Below, in pieces: positions 1 through 7,627 of a DNA stretch of 19,706 nucleotides (positions are counted from its first letter, which is position 1; the number at the start of each line of letters is the position of its first letter). The DNA comes from Ignavibacteriales bacterium. GTDB lineage: Bacteria; Bacteroidota; Ignavibacteria; Ignavibacteriales; Melioribacteraceae. The notes beneath the pieces are model-generated. The model saw only the letters and a list, made by a program, of their open reading frames with translations. It was not told the origin of the DNA and made no database searches. The translations under genes were made by a program, and so were the position numbers. The DNA is taken from the NCBI GenBank assembly GCA_020059785.1, contig JAGVBL010000373.1:1-19706 (forward strand), read 5' to 3'.

Positions 1-165
1 GCTGTTGTTTCTTTTATAAACGATCAAATTCTACCGCCGGTTAAATTAATCCCTAAGAGCGGTGATGTGTTAATAGTAAATTTTAATGTTGATAACAATC
101 AGATTCTGGACTTATCATTAACAGGTCCGGCAAAGATTGTATTTAAAGGTGAAATTACAATTTAA
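1..165 (+). CDS. dapF: Diaminopimelate epimerase, C-terminal end (partial)
   Basis: The window opens inside a reading frame that ends with TAA at 163-165; only the last 54 residues are visible. The tail has the pattern of the DapF C-terminus: a beta-rich stretch (KSGDVLIVNFNVDN) followed by LTGPAKIVFKGEI, which matches the family ending 'l.GPA..Vf.Gei'. DapF interconverts LL- and meso-diaminopimelate in the cytoplasm, feeding lysine and peptidoglycan synthesis. The catalytic cysteines lie upstream of the window, so activity cannot be judged. The gene ends 12 bases before the next start, so the two are probably cotranscribed. The identification rests on a short but characteristic tail. Confidence 0.72.
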   Translation, partial: AVVSFINDQILPPVKLIPKSGDVLIVNFNVDNNQILDLSLTGPAKIVFKGEITI

Positions 166-177
166 TTGAGGAGATAA

Positions 178-480
178 ATGAGTAGAGTAATTTTTTCAAT
201 TCGTTATCAGGTCTTTCCAGAGAGAAGACAAGAGTATCTTGATGTTGTTAGAGAGTTGAAGAACATTATAAAAACAGAAGGGCTTGAAAGCTATTCTGTT
301 TTTGAACAAAAGAACAAACCTAATAACTTTGAAGAAGTTTATTTATTTAGGAATGAAGAAGCTTTTGAAAATTTTGACGATAACCAGGATGAACGTATTG
401 ATATACTTATGACAAAACTGTCTGATATGATAAAAGAACAGACTACTCAATACACAACATTACTCGAGGTTAATAACTGA
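178..480 (+). CDS. Small ABM-like (dimeric alpha/beta-barrel) protein
   Basis: This 100-residue protein looks like an antibiotic-biosynthesis-monooxygenase/YgiN-type ferredoxin-like fold. It has an N-terminal strand (VIFSIRYQVFPERRQEY), a helix, then a pattern reminiscent of the family: 'EGLESYSVFEQ', 'FEEVYLFRNEEAFENFDDNQDER' and a final helix. Such proteins form dimers; some are quinol or small-molecule monooxygenases, others are regulatory or of unknown role. No signal peptide or membrane segment is seen. The ATG is preceded by GAGGAG at 168-173, which supports the start. It follows the dapF tail by 12 bases. The specific substrate is unknown and the family call is from pattern only. Confidence 0.6.
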   Translation: MSRVIFSIRYQVFPERRQEYLDVVRELKNIIKTEGLESYSVFEQKNKPNNFEEVYLFRNEEAFENFDDNQDERIDILMTKLSDMIKEQTTQYTTLLEVNN

Positions 481-534
481 AATACTATTCAGTAAATCTC
501 GAAATATTATCCTGCCTCTATAAACTGGTGTAAT

Positions 535-1584
535 ATGTTTGAATTAGTTGGCGCAATACATATTCATTCGGTATTTTCTGATGGCTCCGGTGAAATTAAA
601 GAGATTACCGGCTTTGCTAACGAAGCCGGTCTCGATTATATAATTCTTACCGATCATAATACTCTTAGAGCATTACACGAGGGTTACGAAGGATGGCACG
701 GTAATACTCTTCTTTTAATTGGATGCGAGATTAATGACAAAGAAAATAAAAATCACCTTTTAGCTCTAGGTGTTAACGAAGCTTATTCAACCAGATTACC
801 TGCAAAAGAATATACAAGGTTAGTTAAAGAGAGCGGGGGATTGGGTTTTATTGCTCATCCTCATGAAAAAAGAAATTCAATGTCTGAACATCCGCCTTAT
901 CCATGGATTGAATGGGATACAGAGGATTTCACCGGACTTGAAATTTGGAATCATATGTCTGAGTGGATGGAAGGATTAACCGATCAGAATAAGTATAATT
1001 ATTTTATTCATCCGTTAAAATCAATTTCAATGCCCCCAAAAGAAACTTTAGATAAGTGGGATGAGCTTAACTTAATAAGAAGAGTTGTTGGAATTGGCGG
1101 AGTTGATGCGCATGCACATAAAGTAAATTTATTGGGATTCTTTGAGGTAGAAGTCTTTCCTTATAAAGTTCTTTTTAAATCTATTAGAACTCATATTCTT
1201 GTGGATAGTAAATTTACACCTTCCGATAAAAAAGAAGATGTATTAAAAGCTAAGAATGAATTATACAGTTCATTGAAGAATGGAAGATGCTTCATATCAA
1301 ACTATTATCATGGCGATGCAACCGGATTTAAATTTTTTGCTGAAGATGGTCAGAAGATTTATCAAATGAGTGATCTAATTCCACTTTTAGATAAAGTTAA
1401 ATTACGTGTTTCTTTGCCAAATATTAGCGGAACAATTAAACTCTTGAAAAATGGTGAGGTAATCGGAATTATTGACGGATTTGATGCCGAATTTGTGGTA
1501 AATGAAAAAGGAGCATATAGAGTTGAAGTTTTCTTGAATGAAAATGCATGGATTTTTTCGAATCATATTAGAATTGGACTATAA
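535..1584 (+). CDS. PHP-domain metal-dependent hydrolase
   Basis: This 349-residue protein begins directly with a PHP (polymerase and histidinol phosphatase) domain. Metal-ligand motifs are visible: H9-I-H11 with D16 (HIHSVFSDG), D40-H41 (TDHNT), E65, H108 (AHPHEK) and a late GVDAHAH near residues 189-195. These are the usual ligands of the trinuclear metal site, so it is probably an active phosphoesterase or nuclease of the 3',5'-nucleoside bisphosphate phosphatase type, but the substrate cannot be told. The region after about residue 230 looks beta-rich and resembles the C-terminal domain of long stand-alone PHP proteins. There is no signal peptide. The ATG at 535 lies just before the first ligand motif and has only a weak ribosome-binding site. 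Confidence 0.82.
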   Translation: MFELVGAIHIHSVFSDGSGEIKEITGFANEAGLDYIILTDHNTLRALHEGYEGWHGNTLLLIGCEINDKENKNHLLALGVNEAYSTRLPAKEYTRLVKESGGLGFIAHPHEKRNSMSEHPPYPWIEWDTEDFTGLEIWNHMSEWMEGLTDQNKYNYFIHPLKSISMPPKETLDKWDELNLIRRVVGIGGVDAHAHKVNLLGFFEVEVFPYKVLFKSIRTHILVDSKFTPSDKKEDVLKAKNELYSSLKNGRCFISNYYHGDATGFKFFAEDGQKIYQMSDLIPLLDKVKLRVSLPNISGTIKLLKNGEVIGIIDGFDAEFVVNEKGAYRVEVFLNENAWIFSNHIRIGL

Positions 1585-1636
1585 TATTTACTAAATTTCG
1601 CCCCTAATTTTTGGAGACAATTAAAAAGAGGTAAAT

Positions 1637-2326
1637 GTGTTAAGCAGTAAAAAAAGAATATCTAAAAAAGAAATGAAGCAAGATAAACTTGTTACTTCCT
1701 ATTATAGTGCTTATAATTATTTTATGGAAAACCAGGCGAAAATATTAATTGGTTTAGCTGTGGTTGCGTTAATTGTTGTTGCTGTAATCTTAATTTCTAA
1801 TAAAAAATCGAGTGATAATCTTTCTGCTGAGAATCTTTTAGCTAAAGTTATTCCTCTGTATGAATCGGGTCTTTATCAGGAAGCTATTGATGGACAACCG
1901 TCATCAAATATAACAGGTTTAAAAAACATTGTTGATGAATACGGAAGCACAGAAAGCGGTCAGACTGCTAAAATTTATCTTGCAAACTCTTATTCATTCT
2001 TAGATAAATGGGAAGAAGCTTATAAGATGTACGATAGTTACGGAGGGTCTAATCCATTTTTTGAAGCAACAGCACTTGCCGGACAAGCTTCTTATTATGA
2101 ATTAAAAAATGATTACAAAAAAGCTTCTGAACTTTATAAAAAAGCTGCAAAAATTTCGAAAACAAATCCCTCCAATCCTGAATATCTCTTTAAGACTGCT
2201 CTCAATTTAATGAAGCTTGGTAAAAATGATGAAGCAAAGTCTCTTTTTAAGGAGATCAAAAACGAATACAAGTTTTCTGTTGTTGTTCAGGAAATTGATC
2301 GCTATCTTCACCAGTTAGAAGGATAG
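1637..2326 (+). CDS. Membrane-anchored tetratricopeptide-repeat protein (YfgM-like)
   Basis: This is a 229-residue protein with a short basic N-terminus, one transmembrane segment at about residues 34-55 (ILIGLAVVALIVVAVILIS) and a C-terminal domain of tetratricopeptide-like helices. Helical repeats with A/Y/G spacing are clear at about 110-215, for example AKIYLANSYSFLDKWEEAYK and the later ALNLMKLGKNDEAKSLF. The layout matches YfgM/Tol-Pal-associated TPR proteins that present a TPR domain outside the cytoplasmic membrane as a chaperone or scaffold. The start is GTG at 1637, with AAAGAGG five to ten bases upstream; an overlapping ATG at 1635 runs into a stop at once. An alternative ATG lies at 1673. 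The exact partner is unknown. Confidence 0.72.
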   Translation: MLSSKKRISKKEMKQDKLVTSYYSAYNYFMENQAKILIGLAVVALIVVAVILISNKKSSDNLSAENLLAKVIPLYESGLYQEAIDGQPSSNITGLKNIVDEYGSTESGQTAKIYLANSYSFLDKWEEAYKMYDSYGGSNPFFEATALAGQASYYELKNDYKKASELYKKAAKISKTNPSNPEYLFKTALNLMKLGKNDEAKSLFKEIKNEYKFSVVVQEIDRYLHQLEG

Positions 2327-2400
2327 TTGTTTATCAAAATCGAATTATATTAACCAAGTATTTTATTACTTATTCTAAAAGTGATATGGGAATTGATTAA

Positions 2401-2967
2401 ATGGCCGATACATCGGAATTAAGAAATGGTCTTATACTAAGATTCAAAGGAGAACCTTTCCTTGTTGTTGAATTTCAACATGTAAAACCGGGTAAAGGCG
2501 GGGCATTTGTTAGAACCACATTAAAAAATATGAAAACCGGAAAAGTTCTTGATAATACTTTCCGTTCCGGAGAATCGATTGAAGTTATTCAGATTGAAAG
2601 AAGAAAATATCAGTACCTGTATAAAGAAGGTGAATTTTATATTTTAATGGATAACGAAACTTTCGACCAGATAAATGTTCCTGAAGAAATTTTAGGTGAT
2701 GGACAGGTATTTCTTAAAGAAGGTGATGAAATTCAAATTATCTATGATGATCAGGAAAAAATAATTTCATCAGAAATACCAATGTTTGTAAATCTGAAAG
2801 TTGTAGAAACTGAACCGGGATATAAAGGAGATACAGCAACAAATGTTCTTAAACCCGCAAAACTTGAAACCGGTGCTCAGATAAGCGTTCCTCTTTTTGT
2901 TAACGAGGGTGATTTATTAAAAGTAGATACCAGAACGGGTGTCTATGTTGAACGAGTTAAAAACTAA
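2401..2967 (+). CDS. efp: Elongation factor P
   Basis: This full-length EF-P of 188 residues has the usual three beta-barrel domains. The N-terminal KOW-like domain carries the loop KPGKGGAF with lysine 32 at the position modified in many EF-Ps. The middle OB domain contains YQYLYKEGEFYILMDNETFDQ, and the C-terminal domain ends in the signature region (GYKGDTATNVLKPAKLETGAQ and the terminal V-D-TRTG-YVERV). EF-P binds the ribosome between the P and E sites and relieves stalling at polyproline stretches. No modification gene is seen nearby. It lies 12 bases upstream of accB, an arrangement known from many bacteria, so efp, accB and accC are probably one transcript. Confidence 0.97.
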   Translation: MADTSELRNGLILRFKGEPFLVVEFQHVKPGKGGAFVRTTLKNMKTGKVLDNTFRSGESIEVIQIERRKYQYLYKEGEFYILMDNETFDQINVPEEILGDGQVFLKEGDEIQIIYDDQEKIISSEIPMFVNLKVVETEPGYKGDTATNVLKPAKLETGAQISVPLFVNEGDLLKVDTRTGVYVERVKN

Positions 2968-2979
2968 TAGTAGAAGAGC

Positions 2980-3453
2980 ATGGATATAAACCTACTTAAA
3001 AAGCTCATCAAAATGGTTGAGCAAAGTGAAATCGCCGAATTTGCTGTTCAGGAAGGCGACCTTAAAGTAAAAATATCAAAAAATTCCAGAGGTTCTGCTC
3101 ATGTAAATCTTCCACCTTCATTTGATTATCAACAAGCTATTGTATTAGCTCAAGCCGCTCAAAAACAATCCAATGAAGTTTCTCCCCCTCCGGCAAAGGA
3201 AGTTAAATCTAATTTACATGAGATTAAGTCCCCTATTGTCGGCACATTTTATCGTGCACCTGCACCGGATGCTGATCCTTATGTTCAGGTTGGTGATATT
3301 GTTTCCATGGGCAACGTCCTCTGTATTGTTGAAGCAATGAAATTAATGAACGAAATTGAATCGGATGTTAGCGGAAAAATTGTAAAAATACTTGTTGAAA
3401 ATGCCACTCCGGTTGAATATAACCAGCCGCTTTTTCTAATAGAAACTGTTTAG
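2980..3453 (+). CDS. accB: Acetyl-CoA carboxylase biotin carboxyl carrier protein
   Basis: AccB of 157 residues. The N-terminal domain (about 1-35: DINLLKKLIKMVEQSEIAEF) is followed by a flexible Q/A/P-rich linker (about 40-80) and a C-terminal biotinyl domain (about 83-157). The biotinylation motif EAMKLMNEI places the modified lysine at residue 121, and the thumb-type segment GTFYRAPAPDADPYVQVGD is present. Biotinylated AccB carries the carboxyl group from biotin carboxylase to the carboxyltransferase in the first committed step of fatty-acid synthesis. The gene starts 12 bases after efp and ends 26 bases before accC. Confidence 0.97.
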   Translation: MDINLLKKLIKMVEQSEIAEFAVQEGDLKVKISKNSRGSAHVNLPPSFDYQQAIVLAQAAQKQSNEVSPPPAKEVKSNLHEIKSPIVGTFYRAPAPDADPYVQVGDIVSMGNVLCIVEAMKLMNEIESDVSGKIVKILVENATPVEYNQPLFLIETV

Positions 3454-3479
3454 TGATATCAAACTTTTGAGAGGTCATT

Positions 3480-3950
3480 TTGTTCAAAAAAATTCTTATC
3501 GCCAATCGAGGTGAGATAGCACTTAGAATAATTCGCACTTGTAAAGAATTAGGAATTAAAACGGTTGCTGTCTATTCGGAAATAGACCGCGATTCTTTGC
3601 ATGTTGTTCTTGCCGATGAAGCCGTTTGTATTGGTCCTGCAAAGAGCTCCGATAGTTATCTTAAGATTCCTAGCATTATGTCTGCTGCAATGATTACAGG
3701 TGCAGATGCAATTCACCCCGGATATGGATTCCTTGCAGAGAATGCAGATTTTAGTGAGATCTGTTCAGATTCAAATATCAAATTTATTGGACCATCTCCA
3801 GATTCAATTCGGAAAATGGGTGATAAGTCCTTTGCTAAAGAGACAATGCGCAAAGTTGGTGTTCCAGTAGTTCCCGGAAGTGATGGAATAATTAAAACGA
3901 CAGATGAAGCAAAAAAATTGCTGCTGAAGTTGGATATCCGGTTATGCTAA
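3480..3950 (+). CDS. accC: Biotin carboxylase, N-terminal part of a frameshifted gene
   Basis: This is the first part of accC. It starts with TTG at 3480, placed by GAGAGG at 3469-3474 and by the invariant N-terminus (FKKILIANRGEIALRI). It encodes the pre-ATP-grasp domain (VYSEIDRDSLHVVLADEA, DAIHPGYGFLAENADF) and the beginning of the ATP-grasp domain (GDKSFAKETMRKVGVPVVPGS). After residue 146 the frame is lost in a run of seven A (3911-3917), and eleven foreign residues follow before a stop at 3950. Reading one base back gives AKKIAAEVGYPVMLKASAGG, exactly the expected sequence. The rejoined protein would have 446 residues, normal for AccC. As written the fragment cannot be active alone. An assembly error in the A-run is the likeliest cause. 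Confidence 0.93.
   Translation: MFKKILIANRGEIALRIIRTCKELGIKTVAVYSEIDRDSLHVVLADEAVCIGPAKSSDSYLKIPSIMSAAMITGADAIHPGYGFLAENADFSEICSDSNIKFIGPSPDSIRKMGDKSFAKETMRKVGVPVVPGSDGIIKTTDEAKKLLLKLDIRLC
3911..3917 (+). other. Frameshift site in accC (A_AAA_AAA run)
   Basis: A run of seven A spans codons gcA AAA AAA in the upstream frame. One added A, or a -1 ribosomal slip on this exact A_AAA_AAA heptamer, restores the full AccC frame from 3917 onward. I see no strong upstream internal Shine-Dalgarno or downstream stem that would stimulate programmed slippage. Confidence 0.85.
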
Positions 3951-4819
3951 AAGCATCTGCCGGCGGTGGCGGTAAGGGTATGCGGATTGTATGGGAAGAG
4001 AAGGATCTCGAAAAATTATTTCAAACTGCGGCTAACGAAGCCGAGGCTGCTTTTGGTGTTCCTGATCTTTACCTGGAAAAATTTATTGAGAATCCCCGCC
4101 ATGTAGAAATTCAAGTAGTGGGAGATCAATTCGGAAATGTTTATCATTATGGCGAACGCGACTGTACTATTCAAAGAAGGCATCAAAAACTTATTGAGGA
4201 ATCTCCTTCACCAGTTGCAAACTCCGAACTAAGAAATAAAATGGGTGATGCCGCTTTGCTTGGCGCTAAGGCGGTTAATTACGAAGGTGCAGGAACTATT
4301 GAGTTTTTGGTTGATAAGCATCTGAATTTTTATTTTATCGAAATGAATACAAGAATTCAGGTTGAGCATCCTGTTACTGAAATGGTTCAGAATCTCGACC
4401 TAATTAAACAACAGATACTTGTTGCCTCTGGAGAGAAAATTGAAAACCTTCCTCAGGAACCAAGAGGGCATGCTATAGAATTTAGAATAAATGCAGAAGA
4501 CCCTGATAATAACTTCAGACCGTCACCGGGAAGAATTGAGTACCTCCATTTTCCGGGAGGATTTGGAGTAAGAGTAGATTCTCATATATATAATGATTAT
4601 GTAATTCCTCCTAATTATGATTCTCTTATTGCAAAATTGATTGTTTGGGGTACTGACCGTAAGCATGCAATAGCTAGAGCAAGAAGATCATTCGAAGAAT
4701 TTCATGTGGAAGGTATTAAAACAACTATTCCTTTCCATAAAAAAGTTTTGGAACATCCAAAGTTTATAGAAGGAATTTTTGATACATCTTTCATCGATCA
4801 ACATCTAAATAATAAATAG
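3944..4819 (+). CDS. accC: Biotin carboxylase, C-terminal part of a frameshifted gene
   Basis: This is the larger part of accC, in the -1 frame relative to the 5' part; the coding sequence of this frame really begins at 3917, and the ATG at 3944 is an internal methionine (MLKASAGGGGKGMRI). It holds the glycine-rich ATP lid, the metal and bicarbonate site region (VEIQVVGDQFGNVYHYGERDC, then IQRRHQKLIEESPSP), the catalytic MNTRIQVEHPVTEM motif and the C-terminal domain (RINAEDPDNNFRPSPG). Biotin carboxylase uses ATP and bicarbonate to carboxylate biotin on AccB. All key residues are intact, which argues for a working gene and a recent or artificial frameshift. gcvH follows eight bases downstream. 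Confidence 0.93.
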   Translation: MLKASAGGGGKGMRIVWEEKDLEKLFQTAANEAEAAFGVPDLYLEKFIENPRHVEIQVVGDQFGNVYHYGERDCTIQRRHQKLIEESPSPVANSELRNKMGDAALLGAKAVNYEGAGTIEFLVDKHLNFYFIEMNTRIQVEHPVTEMVQNLDLIKQQILVASGEKIENLPQEPRGHAIEFRINAEDPDNNFRPSPGRIEYLHFPGGFGVRVDSHIYNDYVIPPNYDSLIAKLIVWGTDRKHAIARARRSFEEFHVEGIKTTIPFHKKVLEHPKFIEGIFDTSFIDQHLNNK

Positions 4820-4827
4820 AGGTTAAT

Positions 4828-5208
4828 ATGAATATTCCAGCAAATCTTTTGTATACCAAAGATCATGAATGGATTAAAATTGAAGGTACAACAGGTACAA
4901 TAGGGATTACTGATTTTGCACAAGGTGAATTGGGAGATATTGTTTATATCGATATTAATCCGGACCTGAACGAAATAACCGAAGGACAATCATTTGGAAC
5001 TATTGAAGCTGTAAAAACAGTAAGCGATCTCTATGCTCCGGTTGATGGAAAAGTTATAGAGCTTAATAAGAATCTTAATGACAATCCTCAATTAGTTAAT
5101 TCGGATCCTTACGGAGATGGATGGATTATTAAAATTGAAGTACTTAATTCTGCTCAGTTGAATGATCTTCTAAGTCCTGAAGCTTACCAATCGCAGCTCG
5201 GGCAATAA
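4828..5208 (+). CDS. gcvH: Glycine cleavage system H protein
   Basis: GcvH of 126 residues, a normal full length. The N-terminus (YTKDHEWIKIEG) and the segment IGITDFAQGELGDIVYIDI are characteristic. The lipoylation motif GTIEAVKTVSDLYAPVDG puts the lipoyl-lysine at residue 63. The C-terminus has NDNPQLVNSDPYGDGWIIKI. GcvH shuttles the aminomethyl group between the P, T and L proteins of glycine cleavage; in some bacteria it also serves in lipoate transfer. No gcvT or gcvP is present in the window, so the partners are encoded elsewhere. AGAGG at 4818-4822 supports the ATG. The gene starts eight bases after accC, linking a lipoyl carrier to a biotin carrier operon. Confidence 0.97.
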   Translation: MNIPANLLYTKDHEWIKIEGTTGTIGITDFAQGELGDIVYIDINPDLNEITEGQSFGTIEAVKTVSDLYAPVDGKVIELNKNLNDNPQLVNSDPYGDGWIIKIEVLNSAQLNDLLSPEAYQSQLGQ

Positions 5209-5226
5209 AATAAGATTTAGTTAATC

Positions 5227-5253
5227 AGCGAAACTCCGTTCAGGAGTTTTGCT
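5227..5253 (+). terminator. Hairpin between gcvH and guaA, possible terminator or attenuator
   Basis: An 11-bp stem (5227-5237 with 5243-5253, one G-T wobble) closes a five-base loop GTTCA. It lies 18 bases after gcvH and 25 bases before the guaA start. It is followed by TTCCCTAT rather than a clean T-run, so it may be a weak terminator, a processing site or an attenuating hairpin. Confidence 0.4.
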
Positions 5254-5278
5254 TCCCTATAAATCGATGTTGTGAGTA

Positions 5279-6820
5279 ATGAAACATCAACAAAAAATTT
5301 TAATCCTGGATTTTGGTTCTCAGTATACACAATTGATTGCCCGTCGTATAAGGGAAAGTAAAGTCTATTCAGAGATTCATCCAAGCACATACCCGATTTC
5401 GAAAATAAAAGAATCGTTACCTCAGGGCATCATTCTTTCCGGTGGTCCAATGAGCGTATATGATGAAGGCGCACCCAACATATCCAAAGAAATTTTTGAA
5501 CTCGGAGTCCCTGTTCTTGGAATTTGTTATGGATTACAATTAATAGCATCTCATTACGATGGCAGAGTTGAACAAGCGCAAAATAGGGAATACGGTAAAG
5601 TTCATCTTGAAATATCTAATAGTGACCTCCTATTAGATGGTGTCGAAAATAATTCTATTGTCTGGATGAGTCACGGGGATTTAATAACCCGCTTACCTTC
5701 AGGATTTATTGTAACTGCTAATACGGAAAATACTCCGGTATGTTCAATCTCTAATTCAGACAAAAATATTTATGGATTACAATTTCACCCGGAAGTTGCT
5801 CATACCCGGCAAGGAATGAAAATCATAAATAATTTCTTGTTTAAGATTTGCAAATGTAAGCCCGATTGGACGCCGGAGAATTTTATTCATTCCACAGTTG
5901 AAGAAGTTAAAACAAAAATCGGTAATAAGAAGGCTATTTGTGCTTTAAGCGGCGGGGTTGATTCTTCTGTTGCTGCAATTCTAATCTCTAAAGCAATTGG
6001 TGATAATTTAATTTGTATTCATGTAGATACTGGATTAATGCGGAAAAATGAAAGTGAAAAGATCATAAAAATGTTTGAAGCGAATTACAAATTAAATGTA
6101 ACATCAATAAACGCATCCGAACTATTTTTGTCCAAATTAAAAAATATTATCGATCCCGAGATTAAAAGAAAAATAATAGGTAATACTTTTATCGAAGTAT
6201 TTGAAAAAGAAGCCGGAAAGTATAAGGATATTGAATTTCTAATTCAGGGCACTTTATATCCCGATGTAATTGAATCTGTAACGGTAAAAGGAGCTTCATC
6301 AACAATCAAAACACATCATAATGTTGGCGGATTGCCGGAAAAAATGAATCTCAAACTTATCGAACCCTTCCGCGAGCTGTTTAAAGATGAAGTAAGGATG
6401 ATTGGTTATGAATTGGGTCTACCTGAAATATTTATTAAACGTCATCCATTCCCGGGACCCGGTTTAGCTGTAAGGGTACTTGGTGAAATTACAGAAGAAA
6501 GGCTGGAAATTCTAAGGGAAGCAGATGAAATATTTATAGATGAATTGCACGCAGATAATATTTATGACAAAATTTGGCAAGCATTTGCCGTATTGCTTCC
6601 CGTACAATCAGTGGGAGTAATGGGCGATTCAAGAACTTATGAAAATGTTCTTGCACTTAGAGCCGTTACTTCAACCGATGGAATGACTGCCGATTGGTAC
6701 CGGTTCGATAATTCATTTCTGGAAAAAGTCTCAAATAGAATTATCCGCAATGTACGCGGAGTTAATAGAGTGGTTTACGATATCAGCTCTAAGCCGCCTT
6801 CAACAATTGAATGGGAGTAA
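5279..6820 (+). CDS. guaA: GMP synthase (glutamine-hydrolysing)
   Basis: Complete 513-residue GuaA. The N-terminal class I glutamine amidotransferase domain has the nucleophile C83 in LGICYGLQ and the partners H170 and E172 in LQFHPEVAHT. The ATP-pyrophosphatase domain carries the P-loop LSGGVDSSVAA at about residues 223-233. The C-terminal dimerisation domain ends in the typical KPPSTIEWE. The enzyme aminates XMP to GMP using glutamine and ATP in the cytoplasm. The ATG directly precedes the conserved ILILDFGSQYTQLIARR. A stable hairpin lies just upstream. The gene ends 18 bases before the proposed radC start. Confidence 0.98.
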   Translation: MKHQQKILILDFGSQYTQLIARRIRESKVYSEIHPSTYPISKIKESLPQGIILSGGPMSVYDEGAPNISKEIFELGVPVLGICYGLQLIASHYDGRVEQAQNREYGKVHLEISNSDLLLDGVENNSIVWMSHGDLITRLPSGFIVTANTENTPVCSISNSDKNIYGLQFHPEVAHTRQGMKIINNFLFKICKCKPDWTPENFIHSTVEEVKTKIGNKKAICALSGGVDSSVAAILISKAIGDNLICIHVDTGLMRKNESEKIIKMFEANYKLNVTSINASELFLSKLKNIIDPEIKRKIIGNTFIEVFEKEAGKYKDIEFLIQGTLYPDVIESVTVKGASSTIKTHHNVGGLPEKMNLKLIEPFRELFKDEVRMIGYELGLPEIFIKRHPFPGPGLAVRVLGEITEERLEILREADEIFIDELHADNIYDKIWQAFAVLLPVQSVGVMGDSRTYENVLALRAVTSTDGMTADWYRFDNSFLEKVSNRIIRNVRGVNRVVYDISSKPPSTIEWE

Positions 6821-6827
6821 CAAAAAC

Positions 6828-6841
6828 AGGGGGTTACTATT
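6828..6841 (+). promoter_or_regulatory. Ribosome-binding site and probable ATT start of radC
   Basis: AGGGGG at 6828-6833 stands five bases before ATT at 6839. Translation from this ATT yields the conserved RadC N-terminus (KVKELPPDDRPREK), which lies upstream of the first in-frame ATG at 6887. Between the upstream in-frame stop (6818-6820) and 6887 there is no ATG, GTG or TTG. Confidence 0.5.
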
Positions 6842-7519
6842 TCAAAAGTAAAAGAACTTCCGCCAGATGATCGTCCACGCGAAAAAATGTTATTACGCGG
6901 TCCTCAAAGTTTAACTAATACCGAATTGATTGCCATATTATTACGAACAGGTTCAAAAGGGAAAAATGTAATCGAAATTGCCCGTGACCTTATTAATAAA
7001 TATGGTAACCTGAATTTGCTTGCCACCCAAAGTATCGATTCCTTAAAATCAAACTTCGGAATTAAGAAAGACAAAGCAGTTACTCTTGTAGCAGCTTTTG
7101 AATTAACAAGAAGAACAGCATACGAACAGAAATGGTTTTCCAATAAGAAAATAAATTCACCATCAGATATTGCAGAAATTTTCATCCCTCTTTTAAGAGA
7201 TGAGGTAAAAGAGGTCTTTATAGTTGTCTGCCTTAATTCTGCAAATAAAATTATTAAGTACGAACGAATTTCTGTTGGAAATTTAAACTCAAGTGTTGTA
7301 CATCCCAGGGAAGTATTTAAAGTAGCTATAGAGAATAATTCGGCTAATATCATTCTTATTCATAACCACCCAAGTGGCAATATTGAACCAAGTAACGAGG
7401 ACATACGTTTAACTAAAAGTATGGTAGAAGCCGGTAAAGTAATGGAAATTCAGGTTTTCGATCATATAATAATTGGCGGGAACAATTTTGCAAGTATGGT
7501 TGAAAAAAGGGTAATTTAA
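6839..7519 (+). CDS. radC: RadC-family JAB1/MPN-domain protein
   Basis: RadC family, 226 residues if read from ATT at 6839, or 210 from ATG at 6887. I prefer the longer form because the signature LPPDDRPREK is coded upstream of the ATG and a purine-rich AGGGGG sits at the right distance from the ATT. An N-terminal helix-hairpin-helix-like region (SLTNTELIAILLRTGSKGKN) is followed by a C-terminal JAMM metalloprotease-like domain with the motif IHNHPSG and a downstream D (EPSNEDI). The family was once linked to DNA repair, but its function is unproven. It follows guaA closely and is probably in the same transcript. Alternatively the start is ATG 6811 with an extra base in the A-run near 6843. 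Confidence 0.93.
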   Translation: MSKVKELPPDDRPREKMLLRGPQSLTNTELIAILLRTGSKGKNVIEIARDLINKYGNLNLLATQSIDSLKSNFGIKKDKAVTLVAAFELTRRTAYEQKWFSNKKINSPSDIAEIFIPLLRDEVKEVFIVVCLNSANKIIKYERISVGNLNSSVVHPREVFKVAIENNSANIILIHNHPSGNIEPSNEDIRLTKSMVEAGKVMEIQVFDHIIIGGNNFASMVEKRVI

Positions 7520-7627
7520 TAAACACTTATGTAAATCTTTATTTGATTTTTTCCCATTAAGAAAGAAAATTCATTATATTTAGCAGGAAAAATCTAAAAT
7601 CACTTAATTAACATAAGGAGGTTCCTA

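Noticed and set aside
5209..5278. A purine riboswitch before guaA
   Set aside because: The gap is only 70 bases and lacks the conserved three-way-junction sequence.
6904..7353. A 149-residue minus-strand reading frame
   Set aside because: It lies wholly within radC on the opposite strand; the plus frame has clear RadC motifs.
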